In this document: one piece after another, positions 49,688-53,727 of the stretch
How positions within the stretch are numbered: position 1 is the stretch's first letter
How the letters are laid out: every line of letters starts with the position of its first letter
Origin: Elysia chlorotica
Taxonomy: Eukaryota; Mollusca; Gastropoda; Plakobranchidae
Direction of reading: 5' to 3'
NCBI GenBank assembly: GCA_003991915.1
Contig: RQTK01000201.1
Coordinates: 500,386-564,385 of the forward strand
DNA length: 64,000 bases
The notes under the pieces: model-generated
Databases searched by the model: none
What the model saw: only the letters and a program-made list of their open reading frames with translations
What the model was told of the DNA's origin: nothing
Translations under genes and position numbers: made by a program

Positions 49688-51663
49688 GAGAGAGAATCGA
49701 CTTAAAGCTTATTAATGGCAGTAAGGACAGACCTAATCAGAGTCCATTGATTCATCATATTGTTGATTCTAAAATTTCTGTATTTGAAAAGCAGCAATAA
49801 GTTCTGATGTGATCTTTTTAAGTTATAATTTAAAAAGACTTGAGAATGAAGCACATTAGATTAGCTGCCAACCAGTACGTATAATATGTATTTAGTACAT
49901 ATTTGACTTGCTGAGTCCGTCAGTATCATTGTTGAAAAAATACATATTTGGTAGTATCCAGCTAAAAATTGGGTGTCCTGTAGATCACTTATTGTGTGCT
50001 GACGTTAACTGCTCCCATTCACGTCCTTTACAGCACTGGGATCGTCCGAGTCTCTAATCAACTTGTAGATAGATCGTTCACTGGCTACGGCCATGAATCG
50101 TGTTCACTTTAGTTTGTGAGTAGCGAGCTCTAAGCCCGTAACTCTTGCACCCTTGTCTGACAGCTCACCACGGGCGGGCAAGCACTATCTCTGGTCAGAA
50201 ATTTTAGCTGCGCGGCAGAAAAAGGCATGCGGATGGAATTTTTGGAATGCGATTTATACCCTTTTTTAAACCGAAAACTACACTTCTTGCAATGGGATAA
50301 TCTTTTTTTGAACGATATATTTTAAAAGGGAATGAAATGTGGATCATTCTGTTTGAAAAAAGTAGAAAATGCATTCACTAACACCTAAAATTTTAAGTTT
50401 AAAATGACTCATTTTGTGACAAAATGTTAATTTCAAGGCAGTTGTTTCAATCTTCTAAAGCATTAAAATGTAACCGTTAAAATACCAAGAATTTTTGCAT
50501 GATAGAAGACATAGGTTTGATGCACTTAAAAATTGTTTGGATTCGCCCTTCAAATCGCCTATTCGCTTACAACGGACATCGAGAAATCAGCAAAACCAAA
50601 TAACCTGAAACTCATTCTGTTCTTTTTTGCTTTTTTTCTTCTTCCCCAGCATCAGAGCAGCAAACGGAAAGCAACCACAGCGGCCGCAGATACGTCCAGC
50701 GAGGTTGCCAGGAAGATCAAGGATCACTTCCGCAGCAAGATGTCGGGCTTTATCGTCGTCTGCCTGAATCCGTACAGGAAGAACGACTGCAAGATCGGCA
50801 GAATCACCTGCACAGAGGATTTCAAGCACCTGGCTCGCAAGGTGAGATTTTCTTACTTAAGGTAAGATTTGATTTTCTTAAGGTAAGATTTGATTTTCTT
50901 AAGGTAAGATTTGATTTTCTTAAGGTAAGATTTTCTTTCTTAAGGTAAGATTTGATTTTCTTAAGGTAAGATTTTCTTTCTTAAGGTAAGATTTTCTTTC
51001 TTACGGTAAGATTTTCTTTCTTAATATAGTATCTTATCAAAATGGAGAATACAGACAGATAGATACATGGTTGGGTCCTGAATAAAGTGAAAACTTAAGC
51101 AGCAAGGGCAGAGAAATCAAGTACTTGAATGGTTCAAAGTTGTTTTTTTTATGTGCTGCACAAGTGTCAATATGTTAGACTAAACGGCTTAGTTTTTCTC
51201 TTTTTTTTTGAAGGACAGAAGAAATGGTAGAAGGGGGGGGGGGGGGGGGTATTTTTATGCAGATTAATGTTTTTATATACTAACTTAGATTTCCCTCATT
51301 CCCCCCTCCTCAAAAAAAATTTTTTTTTTAATTATGTTTTAAAACCAAATTTATTATCAGAGAAAGTTAAGAAGTCTTTTCTTATGGTACGATGTGATGT
51401 TTTTAATTATGTGTTAAAACCAAATTTATTATCAGGAAAAGTCAAAGAAGTCTTTTCTTATGGTACGATAATTATGACGTTTCATGTGATGTTTCCAGCT
51501 GACCCACCACGTGATGTCCAAAGAGCTGAAGCACTGCAAGCACGTGGAAGATCTCGAGGTCAACGAGAACGTCAAAGCCAAGGCTAAGGATTACGTGCGC
51601 AAATATATGGGCAAGTTTGGTACCATTTACAAGACAACCGCTTCCCCCGATTCTGGCTTCTGA
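5602..51663 (+). CDS. SETD2: SETD2-type histone H3K36 methyltransferase, whole gene (27 coding exons)
   Basis: Histone-lysine methyltransferase that in animals makes H3K36me3 during transcription elongation, recruited by the phosphorylated RNA polymerase II tail. Exons join in phase to give about 5,050 residues (human: 2,564). Order seen: short acidic N-terminus; about 3,670 disordered residues from one giant exon; AWS cysteines (residues about 3,915-3,965); SET with GWG, RFINHSCDPNCE and TFDYQF; post-SET CYCGAENC; a helical middle region; a DPxTGQP repeat domain; the first half of a WW domain; and a C-terminal SRI domain (NPYRKNDCKIGRIT). The ATG follows an in-frame TGA at 5518 with no intervening ATG. 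Odd points: the doubled length, the lost second WW half between exons 25 and 26, a frame-broken exon 17 copy, and junction arrays in many introns. AWS-SET-postSET-WW-SRI order is specific for SETD2 against NSD and ASH1L, which lack SRI. Individual exon ends come from splice consensus and phase, without transcripts. Confidence 0.93.
6997..7150 (+). repeat. 76-bp duplication before SETD2 exon 2 acceptor
   Basis: Two units starting TAAACAGGGTTT and ending TTTCCACTGCC. The second leads into the real acceptor at 7159; the first carries the same pyrimidine tract. Confidence 0.75.
7160..7409 (+). CDS. SETD2: SETD2 exon 2
   Basis: Starts after CTTCTGCCAG and completes the GA|G codon from exon 1; it runs 83 full codons to GAG|GTGAGA. 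The product is polar: Gln/Leu-rich start, then a basic tract (GRRRKKKKKKAQSR, a likely nuclear localisation signal) and an acidic end (SDEEEEQE). Two 76-bp tandem units of its upstream intron sit directly before it. Confidence 0.85.
9140..9316 (+). mobile_element. SINE, 5' truncated
   Basis: Body from CTACTGGTTGGGTCGGTGTC through GTTGTTGGACGTTAAACCAA; lacks the tRNA-like head. ATGTCTGTCT flanks at 9125 and 9321 may be a TSD but lie in simple repeat. Confidence 0.7.
10911..11374 (+). repeat. 232-bp tandem duplication in the SETD2 intron before exon 3
   Basis: Two copies sharing ACGAAAGAAnTCTCCTGG, CTTATAGTCAACCCCTTGTT and CCGCCCGAGATTCCTG with about 10-15 percent difference. No coding content. 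Confidence 0.75.
12343..12403 (+). CDS. SETD2: SETD2 exon 3 (61 nt)
   Basis: The acceptor TTAAATTCCAG precedes CCTGAAGTAAAACC; the donor is AGAG|GTAGGC. It enters in phase 0 and leaves in phase 1, encoding about 20 residues (PEVKPEENPIPAAVDIDAKR). It matches the phase of both neighbours if exon 4 starts at 13484. Confidence 0.75.
12404..13483 (+). other. SETD2 intron, exons 3 to 4, with gap
   Basis: Contains an assembly gap (N, 12502-12555) after a T/G run, and (ATT)n at 13064-13130. Nothing coding seen. Confidence 0.6.
13484..24489 (+). CDS. SETD2: SETD2 giant exon 4 (11,006 nt, about 3,668 residues)
   Basis: One uninterrupted frame encodes the N-terminal disordered region. The start is set by phase: acceptor TCGCACAG at 13483 fits the phase-1 end of exon 3; a second AG at 13461 would need a phase-0 donor. 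The donor is TTGAAG|GTGAGC. In order: an acidic/Gly tract; R/E/D/K-rich charged repeats (about 14.3-15.2 kb); SRS-type segments; a 43-residue tandem duplication (16969-17226); 11-residue repeats of RKDRSPSPAKA (17224-17502); an RS domain (18.0-18.7 kb); 10-residue QAPGIVPAPV repeats (20143-20382); polyproline (22130-22200); a second RD/SR domain (22.4-23.2 kb); and a Q/Y/P/H-rich prion-like stretch (23.38-23.84 kb). Such regions suit nuclear-speckle or condensate behaviour (inference). No folded domain was recognised. Vertebrate SETD2 also has one long N-terminal exon, but far shorter. Confidence 0.9.
16969..17226 (+). repeat. SETD2: 129-bp coding tandem duplication in exon 4
   Basis: Two in-frame 43-residue units, each with PV-P-[ED]RKDRHDRGEN, SQSPKKKRNRKDRSLSLERE and TKEN. 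Confidence 0.85.
17224..17502 (+). repeat. SETD2: 33-bp coding minisatellite (RKDRSPSPAKA)
   Basis: Seven 33-nt units from 17254 to 17484 plus degenerate ends; each gives an SP-SP phosphorylation-type motif in an RS-like context. Near-identical DNA suggests recent expansion. Confidence 0.92.
20143..20382 (+). repeat. SETD2: 30-bp coding minisatellite (QAPGIVPAPV)
   Basis: Eight in-frame 30-nt units; a Pro/Ala/Val elastin-like stretch continuing in degenerate form to about 20510. Confidence 0.92.
24944..25189 (+). CDS. SETD2: SETD2 exon 5
   Basis: Acceptor TTATTTTTCAG, then VKSRWRRTSEAEAMGSD, and a Ser-rich, charged linker ending KKPKLE at GAG|GTGAGG. 82 codons, phase 0 at both ends. The basic end resembles a nuclear localisation signal. 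The exon end and donor recur twice in the following intron (25231 and 25361). Confidence 0.88.
25179..25440 (+). repeat. Donor-side junction copies after exon 5
   Basis: Real junction at 25189; copies at 25231-25270 (GAAGTTGGAGGTAAGGGCTT) and 25361-25440, the latter with 49 nt of exon. The last contains CCACAG| and GAG|GTAAGG around a 30-nt in-frame segment (25380-25409). Confidence 0.85.
25623..25759 (+). CDS. SETD2: SETD2 exon 6 (pre-AWS)
   Basis: Acceptor CATGTCACCAG; donor GAAAG|GTATGT; enters phase 0, leaves phase 2. The end FPKFEIITENIHLTER is the conserved lead-in to the AWS domain in SETD2 proteins. Confidence 0.92.
26250..26369 (+). CDS. SETD2: SETD2 exon 7 (AWS domain, first part)
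   Basis: Acceptor TCTCCTAAAAG; donor GAGTG|GTAAGC. Encodes MQCDCTTS...GIEACGSDCLNRML, with the AWS zinc-binding cysteines C-x-C and C-x3-C. Phase 2 in and out, continuing the shared codon of exon 6. Confidence 0.94.
26835..26966 (+). CDS. SETD2: SETD2 exon 8 (AWS end and SET start)
   Basis: Acceptor CTCCCCTCAG; donor GAAAG|GTTAGC. Encodes CGSRCPCGEHCTNRRFQ, completing the AWS zinc cluster, then GDKGWGLRAMEDM with the GWG of the S-adenosylmethionine pocket. Phase 2 both ends. Confidence 0.95.
27014..27085. repeat. (GAT)n/(AAT)n microsatellite
   Basis: Trinucleotide repeats shortly after the exon 8 donor. Confidence 0.9.
27121..27990 (+). repeat. Acceptor-side junction copies before exon 9 (SET)
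   Basis: Units of about 160-280 bp with TTTGCATCGCTTTCTTTCTA, a C-rich tract, an AG, and GGAACTTTCATCATGGAGTA of the exon. Exon-start copies at about 27190, 27353, 27530 and 27695; the real exon starts at 27975. The third has lost its AG. Confidence 0.92.
27975..28176 (+). CDS. SETD2: SETD2 exon 9 (SET catalytic core)
   Basis: Acceptor CTCCTTCACAG at 27974; donor CAAAAG|GTTGGT. Encodes GTFIMEYVGELLDYEEF, HHYFMALNADEVIDAT and SRFINHSCDPNCETQK: the EYxGE strand, the YFM strand and the NHSC pseudoknot that form the cofactor and lysine channel. Key residues look intact. Four diverged copies of its 5' end lie in the intron before it. Confidence 0.96.
28581..28678 (+). CDS. SETD2: SETD2 exon 10 (SET end)
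   Basis: Acceptor GTTACATTTCAG; donor TATGG|GTAAGT. Encodes WTVNGELRVGFFTRKEVKKG and ELTFDYQFEHYG, with the catalytic-site Tyr in DYQF. Enters phase 0, leaves phase 2. Confidence 0.95.
29497..29629 (+). CDS. SETD2: SETD2 exon 11 (post-SET)
   Basis: Acceptor GCACTTTTGCAG; donor GAGTTG|GTAAGG. EAQKCYCGAENCRGYIG gives the C-x-C-x4-C post-SET zinc ligands, followed by a lysine-rich tail (KKEKKKKKDIFKDEL). Confidence 0.94.
29916..30659 (+). mobile_element. LINE reverse-transcriptase C-terminal relic and its 3' tail copies
   Basis: 30345-30430 reads PSEAERIAQDRELFRQIVQE then ATSDTTVKQA and a stop, the usual end of many invertebrate non-LTR reverse transcriptases, preceded by a damaged GRPTK-MND part. 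A second, worse copy is at 29916-30115 (WMNDISDWL). The 3' end (CACTACTGACAAGCAAGCAT plus GAT repeats) occurs three times, at about 30408, 30488 and 30563, up to the exon 12 acceptor. Confidence 0.6.
30660..30791 (+). CDS. SETD2: SETD2 exon 12
   Basis: Acceptor CCATCTCGCAG; donor ATGCAG|GTAGAG; 44 codons, phase 0. LEEDIEKLSMLDG...ELCRLMVRAEKVQHRI matches the helical region after post-SET in SETD2 (human has LSRLMVRIE at the same place). Tandem copies of a LINE 3' tail precede the acceptor. Confidence 0.92.
31568..31693 (+). CDS. SETD2: SETD2 exon 13
   Basis: Acceptor CCTCATACAG; donor CTGCTG|GTGGGT; 42 codons, phase 0. CLRLFLDYHGLPLFWSWMAD corresponds to the conserved CLKSFLERHGL..LWIWMAE block of SETD2. 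The exon end and donor are repeated about three times downstream. Confidence 0.93.
31683..32045 (+). repeat. Donor-side junction copies after exon 13
   Basis: Three units of about 115-121 bp plus a stub, each with AAGCTGCTG|GTGGGTT or variant, CCTTTGATCAGAAATG and GATAGGACCCC. The real donor is the first. Confidence 0.9.
32085..32318 (+). mobile_element. SINE, diverged
   Basis: Diverged head (GGTTTGGGGTAGAGAACAGC) followed by the standard body and the tail GCTGGTGTTGGACATTAATC, in the intron between exons 13 and 14. Confidence 0.65.
32520..33005 (+). repeat. Acceptor-side junction copies before exon 14
   Basis: Units of about 111 bp each containing CCCCAG|ATGTTGTCGGTGCTGAAATG. Copies near 32530, 32644, 32755 and 32865; the real exon starts at 32978. 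Acceptors stay intact in all copies. Confidence 0.93.
32978..33190 (+). CDS. SETD2: SETD2 exon 14
   Basis: Acceptor CTCTTCCCCAG; donor GCCCAG|GTAGAA; 71 codons, phase 0. Begins MLSVLKCLPITNKTVLKESK and IDVVQRW-like helices conserved in SETD2, then a Pro/Ala/Thr linker (RKPPPPPPPTST). Its first 27 nt plus acceptor recur four times upstream. Confidence 0.93.
33242..33497 (+). mobile_element. SINE, full length with tRNA-like head
   Basis: Head has an A box (TGGCCCAGGGGTAGA) and a B box (GAGTTCGAATCC), then the family body and the tail TTGGACGTTAAACCAACTC. Intron after exon 14. No clear TSD. Confidence 0.8.
33498..34069 (+). other. SETD2 intron stretch without recognised features
   Basis: AT-rich, no coding signal and no repeat recognised between the SINE and the 58-bp minisatellite. 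Confidence 0.5.
34070..34715 (+). repeat. 58-bp minisatellite before exon 15
   Basis: About 11 units with TAGTAATCAAATGGTAAACT, GCAGCACAATAGTACCACTG and TCAGTG; no exon sequence, but each contains an ACTGCAG acceptor-like site. Ends 33 bp before the exon. Confidence 0.92.
34748..35084 (+). CDS. SETD2: SETD2 exon 15
   Basis: Acceptor TTTTTTCACAG; likely donor GGGGAGG|GTTAGT; phase 0 in, phase 1 out. A disordered acidic/Ser/Pro linker including GRAKRRVTFAEEHEESQF, which resembles a protein phosphatase 1 docking (R/KVxF) motif (inference), ending SSEESNDISSSTHYSEEGEG. The exon end is the first member of a 12-copy array. Confidence 0.85.
35030..37060 (+). repeat. Donor-side junction array after exon 15 (12 copies)
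   Basis: Units of about 160-190 bp. Copies 1-6 hold 50-60 nt of the exon end (AGAGAGCAACGACATCTCGT) plus GAGGGGGAGG|GTTAGTG; later copies hold only ACTCATTATTCTGAGGAGG. Intron part shared: GGATCAATAACAA, TTAGATAATATATTTGTAAC. Starts near 35075, 35236, 35405, 35565, 35735, 35900, 36080, 36290, 36473, 36660, 36850, 37040. Confidence 0.92.
37487..37528 (+). CDS. SETD2: SETD2 exon 16 (42 nt)
   Basis: Acceptor TTTATCTCTAG; donor CCAG|GTAAAT; encodes GAYLRAKDKGLETP; phase 1 both sides. Small but with good sites and correct phase. Its 3' end and the first intron bases are copied at 37578-37620. Confidence 0.75.
37578..37592 (+). CDS. SETD2: Possible SETD2 micro-exon 16b (15 nt)
   Basis: Within the copied junction, an acceptor (TTTTTTTTCAG) and donor (CAG|GTAAAT) bracket 15 nt that keep phase 1 and would add ATKTS. 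It could be skipped without harm to the frame. Expression is not shown by the sequence. Confidence 0.4.
38435..38686 (+). CDS. SETD2: SETD2 exon 17, copy 1 (7-nt frame break)
   Basis: Acceptor ATCTATCTCAG; donor CTTAAG|GTCTGG. Begins EAAASEDQPTDWDNNG and ends DPLASLAAECMSQWSHLK, matching the SETD2 segment LATKLLDSWKDLK before the next exon. Entry phase 1 and exit phase 0 are needed; the length (252) is 7 nt too long, because the G-rich stretch near 38545 has 7 more bases than copy 2. Either a real frameshift or an assembly error in a purine run. Confidence 0.7.
39080..39259 (+). CDS. SETD2: SETD2 exon 17, copy 2 (open frame)
   Basis: A second copy of exon 17 after acceptor ATACCTCAG. The frame stays open through SREGSDCEGGDGAPGSDND to GATG|GTTTGT (phase 1 out). 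It lacks the LASLAAEC tail, but a 32-nt tail fragment at 39456-39487 restores it in phase. Could replace copy 1 (mutually exclusive or functional replacement). Confidence 0.5.
39456..39487 (+). CDS. SETD2: Possible SETD2 exon 17 tail (copy of AECMSQWSHLK)
   Basis: Acceptor CTTCACTGGCAG and donor CTTAAG|GTCTGG bracket 32 nt that, joined to 39259, read AECMSRWSHLK and then fit exon 18 in phase 0. Similar tail copies at 38908-38945 and 39736-39769 are less intact. Confidence 0.4.
39772..40004 (+). mobile_element. SINE, 5' truncated, with 26-bp TSD
   Basis: Element 39798-39978 starts at the CTACTGGTTGGG body. Identical 26-bp flanks begin CTGGCACTCATATATACCCC at 39772-39797 and 39979-40004. It landed directly after a decayed copy of the exon 17 donor. 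Confidence 0.85.
40188..40251 (+). CDS. SETD2: SETD2 exon 18
   Basis: Acceptor TATATTTCAG; donor TTAG|GTAAAG; phase 0 in, phase 1 out. EIFKIPKKERVEERKRTERE matches the SETD2 motif EVYRIPKK that follows the exon 17 tail, confirming that SHLK joins here. Confidence 0.88.
40893..41055 (+). mobile_element. SINE, old and diverged
   Basis: Recognisable as TGATTGAGTCGGTGTCAGTA and TTGACGTTAAACCGATTAAC with many substitutions; no head. Confidence 0.55.
41185..41202 (+). CDS. SETD2: SETD2 micro-exon 19 (18 nt)
   Basis: Acceptor TTTTTTACTTAG; donor AATG|GTAAGT; six codons (GGRKIN), phase 1 both sides. Strong sites for so short an exon; it can be skipped without a frameshift. Confidence 0.6.
41975..42007 (+). 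CDS. SETD2: SETD2 exon 20 (33 nt)
   Basis: Acceptor CTACGTTACAG; donor TTCAG|GTAAAC; encodes DVLSKKDTQTS; phase 1 both sides. Short and skippable; splice sites and phase support it. Confidence 0.65.
42686..42758 (+). CDS. SETD2: SETD2 exon 21
   Basis: Acceptor AACTTCTAG; donor GAAAA|GTAAGT; phase 1 in, phase 2 out. DPFAKWKSNRMMRFSKRKISDDEE, a basic then acidic segment. Confidence 0.82.
43200..43278 (+). CDS. SETD2: SETD2 exon 22
   Basis: Acceptor TTATTCCCCAG; donor GAGAAG|GTAGAG; phase 2 in, phase 0 out. KPTAPKMSKEQRRQLFEAQV then KAEDEK: an amphipathic helical segment that continues into exon 23. The SINE-tail satellite starts about 20 nt after the donor. Confidence 0.87.
43300..44215 (+). 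repeat. Tandem satellite derived from the SINE 3' tail
   Basis: About 15 units of roughly 48-66 bp, each with ACCCTATATAGTGCTGCTGT, TGGACGTTAAACCAACCC and an AACC run, joined by AGCAGTGTTGAA. Only the last 40-50 bp of the SINE are amplified. The open frames it produces are not genes. Confidence 0.85.
44216..44445 (+). repeat. 62-bp tandem repeat
   Basis: About 3.5 copies of a unit starting CAACTGGGCTTTATTTCTCT and including GGGGGATAAAATAAGATCTA, directly after the SINE-tail satellite. Confidence 0.8.
44460..44960. repeat. Inverted repeat around the full-length SINE
   Basis: CTGATCCAGCAGCCACGTGA at about 44492 and its diverged reverse complement at about 44912-44950 (CTCAAGTGGCTGCTTGATCG). 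A third copy of the arm is at 38277-38310. A foldback element may have been the SINE target. Confidence 0.5.
44626..44908 (+). mobile_element. SINE, full length, with 15-bp TSD
   Basis: Element 44641-44893 begins with the tRNA-like head (A box TGGTCCAGGGGTAGA, B box GAGTTCGAATCC) and ends GTTAACCCAACCCAACCCC. Flanked by identical CTCAGTCAAAGGGCG at 44626-44640 and 44894-44908. It is the best reference copy in the window (about 253 bp). Confidence 0.88.
45133..45936 (+). CDS. SETD2: SETD2 exon 23 (DPxTGQP repeat domain)
   Basis: Acceptor CCCCCCCTCAG; donor GACCAG|GTAAGG; 268 codons, phase 0. Starts with a helical Q/A-rich part (AQAAAEELQRQQEAYILHEQ, then DPAYGYYHHQ), followed by more than a dozen copies of D-P-[AN]-T-G-Q-P, interrupted by a polyglutamine run near 45565-45597. 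I know of no such repeat in vertebrate SETD2. Human SETD2 has a low-complexity region in the same place. Confidence 0.9.
45262..45900 (+). repeat. SETD2: Coding DPxTGQP repeats in exon 23
   Basis: Repeats alternate DPATGQP and DPNTGQP with spacers (VMDPSTGHPML, LIDPNTGQPML). DNA copies are diverged at third positions, so the protein motif appears maintained. Confidence 0.9.
46641..46709 (+). CDS. SETD2: SETD2 exon 24 (69 nt, probable)
   Basis: Acceptor TCCTGTACCAG; donor GTACAG|GTGCAA; 23 codons, phase 0: MLEPMYGVHQPPILLQPDPF. Pro/Gln-rich, like its neighbours. Support is splice sites and phase only; it could be skipped. Confidence 0.6.
47001..47183 (+). mobile_element. SINE, 5' truncated, with TSD
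   Basis: Element 47014-47170 starts inside the body (TATGACCGGCTGAGACAG). Flanks TCCATAATAGCAA and TCCATTATAGCAA differ at one base. Confidence 0.75.
48378..48818. repeat. (ATT)n microsatellite with assembly gap
   Basis: TTA/ATT repeats on both sides of a gap (N, 48459-48679). True length unknown. Frames through it are artefacts. Confidence 0.95.
48938..49083 (+). CDS. SETD2: SETD2 exon 25 (first half of WW domain)
   Basis: Acceptor TCTCTCCGCAG; donor ACAAG|GTGTGT; phase 0 in, phase 2 out. After an acidic proline-rich lead (DEVPPPPSPPTVPVSKLPPN), the WW core reads LPPNWKTAKDAEGRIYYYH then AFTR. The expected continuation with the second Trp (QTQW-PP) is absent from 49084-50649, and direct joining to exon 26 would shift the frame. 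Confidence 0.93.
49084..50649 (+). other. SETD2 intron where the second WW half should lie
   Basis: Read in all forward frames for a Trp-x-x-Pro-like exon with phase 2 entry and phase 0 exit; none found. Holds (CT)n, (GA)n and about 600 bp of unassigned sequence at 49980-50600. Confidence 0.55.
49341..49552. repeat. (CT)n microsatellite
   Basis: Interrupted CT repeat in the intron between the two WW/SRI exons, with a (GA)n partner at 49650-49695 that could pair with it. Confidence 0.92.
50650..50841 (+). CDS. SETD2: SETD2 exon 26 (SRI domain, first part)
   Basis: Acceptor TTCTTCCCCAG; donor GCAAG|GTGAGA; 64 codons, phase 0. SSEVARKIKDHFRSKMSGFI and NPYRKNDCKIGRITC, EDFKHLARK are the SRI helices that bind the doubly phosphorylated RNA polymerase II CTD in SETD2/Set2. 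Eight GTAAGA donor-like sites follow the real donor. Confidence 0.95.
50838..51026 (+). repeat. Array of eight donor-like sites after exon 26
   Basis: After the true GCAAG|GTGAGA come eight units of about 20-22 bp carrying AAGGTAAGATT with TTTTCTT spacers. Each is a better match to the donor consensus than the real site. Confidence 0.9.
51499..51663 (+). CDS. SETD2: SETD2 exon 27 (SRI end and stop)
   Basis: Acceptor GATGTTTCCAG; LTHHVMSKELKHCKHVEDLE then NENVKAKAKDYVRKYMGKFG and a short tail ending at TGA 51661. Conserved SRI third helix and the usual C-terminus of SETD2. Confidence 0.95.
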   Translation: MTHHVMSKELKHCKHVEDLEVNENVKAKAKDYVRKYMGKFGTIYKTTASPDSGF

Positions 51664-51766
51664 AGTAGTTTTTTTTTTTTAAAGAAGACATGAAATGGTT
51701 GTATTCAAACCGCTCTGTGCGACGATAGAAAGAAATGATAGATATCTCACTCAAGAGTGTGGTTTT

Positions 51767-51772
51767 AATAAA
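51767..51772 (+). terminator. Candidate poly(A) signal, proximal
   Basis: AATAAA 104 nt after the SETD2 stop codon. The most proximal candidate; others at 53549 and 55012. Confidence 0.35.
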
Positions 51773-52964
51773 AAATCATTTCCATCCCTGGAAACCCTTT
51801 AACCAAGCCTGAACCCTCGGGAAATTATATATATATGACATAAGGCAGACCCTAGCCTGATTTTACCAGGATGTCAGCTTGATGGGGCTAAAGACTCGAA
51901 GTGGTTTTTACAAACATTCTCTCTGGTCAAACATTCCTGGATCAAGGTGAAACAAACTTTTATGTGTCTGTGTCTATAGGATAATTAAAGCATATTATTA
52001 TTAAAGTGCTGATGTTGGACGTTAAGCAACCAACTCTTGTATTTCTAGACAAACAATGCTGCTGATAAAGATACAGCTGTAAAAGCTGCATCTATAGACC
52101 TAGACCTTTTTTTAAACTGAATAGAAGTCCTGGTGAAAACCATTGCCATAGATACGTGGACGGTGTTACCTGTGATTTTTTTTTTTTTTTTTTTTTTGAG
52201 AATGTCTTTGAGGAATTGAAGAGGGTGGTGATTCAGAAAAAAAAAGTTTAGTTTGTCGTTGCTGTGTGTGTGTTGTGTTTTTTCTTTATTCTTATACAAA
52301 AAAATTGTCCCCTATTTACTTTAAAAAGAATTATAGAAAAGTTTTTGAGAAGATCCACATTAGGTTTGCTGCTTTACATTACATTTTTCACACACACACG
52401 CAAAAAGTTGAGTAGCAGCCTTAAAATCTTATCTTCCTTATCTAGGGATCTTTTTATTCTTATTAGCGTTAGTGCTTTGTGCCATTTCCAATGAAAATAA
52501 GTAGTTAGTACAAAGCTGTTCAGCACCAACAATACATCTACATGCAGCTATTTATTCAGCATATATAATTTTTTTTAATATCCCTGGACCATTCAATCAA
52601 ATATTTACTCAAAGAAAATATCGAAGTTTTGGTGAAAATTATCATTCATATGCAAAATACAGTACACTTGGTTACACCAAAATATGTTCAAACTAATCTG
52701 AAATAATTTCTAGAAGTTTTGGTATGAGATAATACATGATGGAAAGTAACTAAGCCCAAGTAAAACTCGTTATATACAAAATACACCAGATTAGATCTGA
52801 AATATGTTCAAACTTATCTGAAATATTGCCTAAAAGTTTTCGTACGAGGGTTACAACGAACATATTTTGTTAGTGCCAAACTGGCTCAGAGCGTTGGTCG
52901 CCCAAACAGTAGGCTGCCAGAGTGAAACCTGCAATGTTAAAAAATTGTGTTTCTTCTATTCTGA

Positions 52965-53105
52965 TTTCGTCCCCTACTTGTTGGGTTGGTGTCAGTATAA
53001 TGTGATCGACTGAAACAGGAGTCCAGAACTCCCCACGTTGTCTTGTCTGTGACAAGGCTTGAAATTTTCAAACCTGAGTCTTGGGAGTCCGTCAACAATA
53101 GGTTT
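52965..53105 (+). mobile_element. SINE fragment, diverged
   Basis: TACTTGTTGGGTTGGTGTCA, GACTGAAACAGGAGTCCAGA and TTGGGAGTCCGTCAACAATA match the SINE body; tail missing. Lies in the probable SETD2 3' UTR. Confidence 0.55.
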
Positions 53106-53727
53106 TTCCTGTTTGTTTTTCTTTATGTTGCAATAAGTTAAAATAATTCTCTTATGTTTTTAGCTTCAAACTGGGACCAGTGGCATCTGAGATGCTTGTT
53201 GCAGTTATCTGAATGTTTTTTTTTGTTTTTTTTTCTTGTTGTGTAAAAATTGTTGTTAGAAAAAAGTATGAAAGGCATGCTGTTTGATTGTTAGTTGAAA
53301 TTAATTATATTAGATGTCATTATTAATAATATTGAATGTCATTATGTTTTAAATTATTTATGAAGTTAGTGGTACTTAAGGGAGAAAATTGTTGAATTTG
53401 CGGGAATAATTCTTTTTGTTGAATGTGTTTGCTCCTCTACATTGAGCAGTGTGTGCTGGTGTTTAACGCACAATAATTTGTTTTAAATATGTGTGGGTTT
53501 TTCCAGTGTTTTGACCGAATGAATTGCAACCAATGGACCAGAGGCCAAAATAAACACAAAATTTCGTTTATTTACTATAGCCTATGTATACAGATATGAG
53601 ACAGAATGTTTTGCATGTTTATTTTTTTAGATGTGATTGTATCACACCAACTGTAAAAAAAAAGTTAGCTAAATGTTGAGAGTTGAAAAAATAATTATTT
53701 TCTTATTCTTTAAGACAGTGACTGTGT

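Noticed and set aside
50020-50065. H-W-D-R-P-S-L reading after TTTACAG as a possible second WW half
   Set aside because: Needs the wrong phase after exon 25 and meets a stop codon within three codons; no donor.
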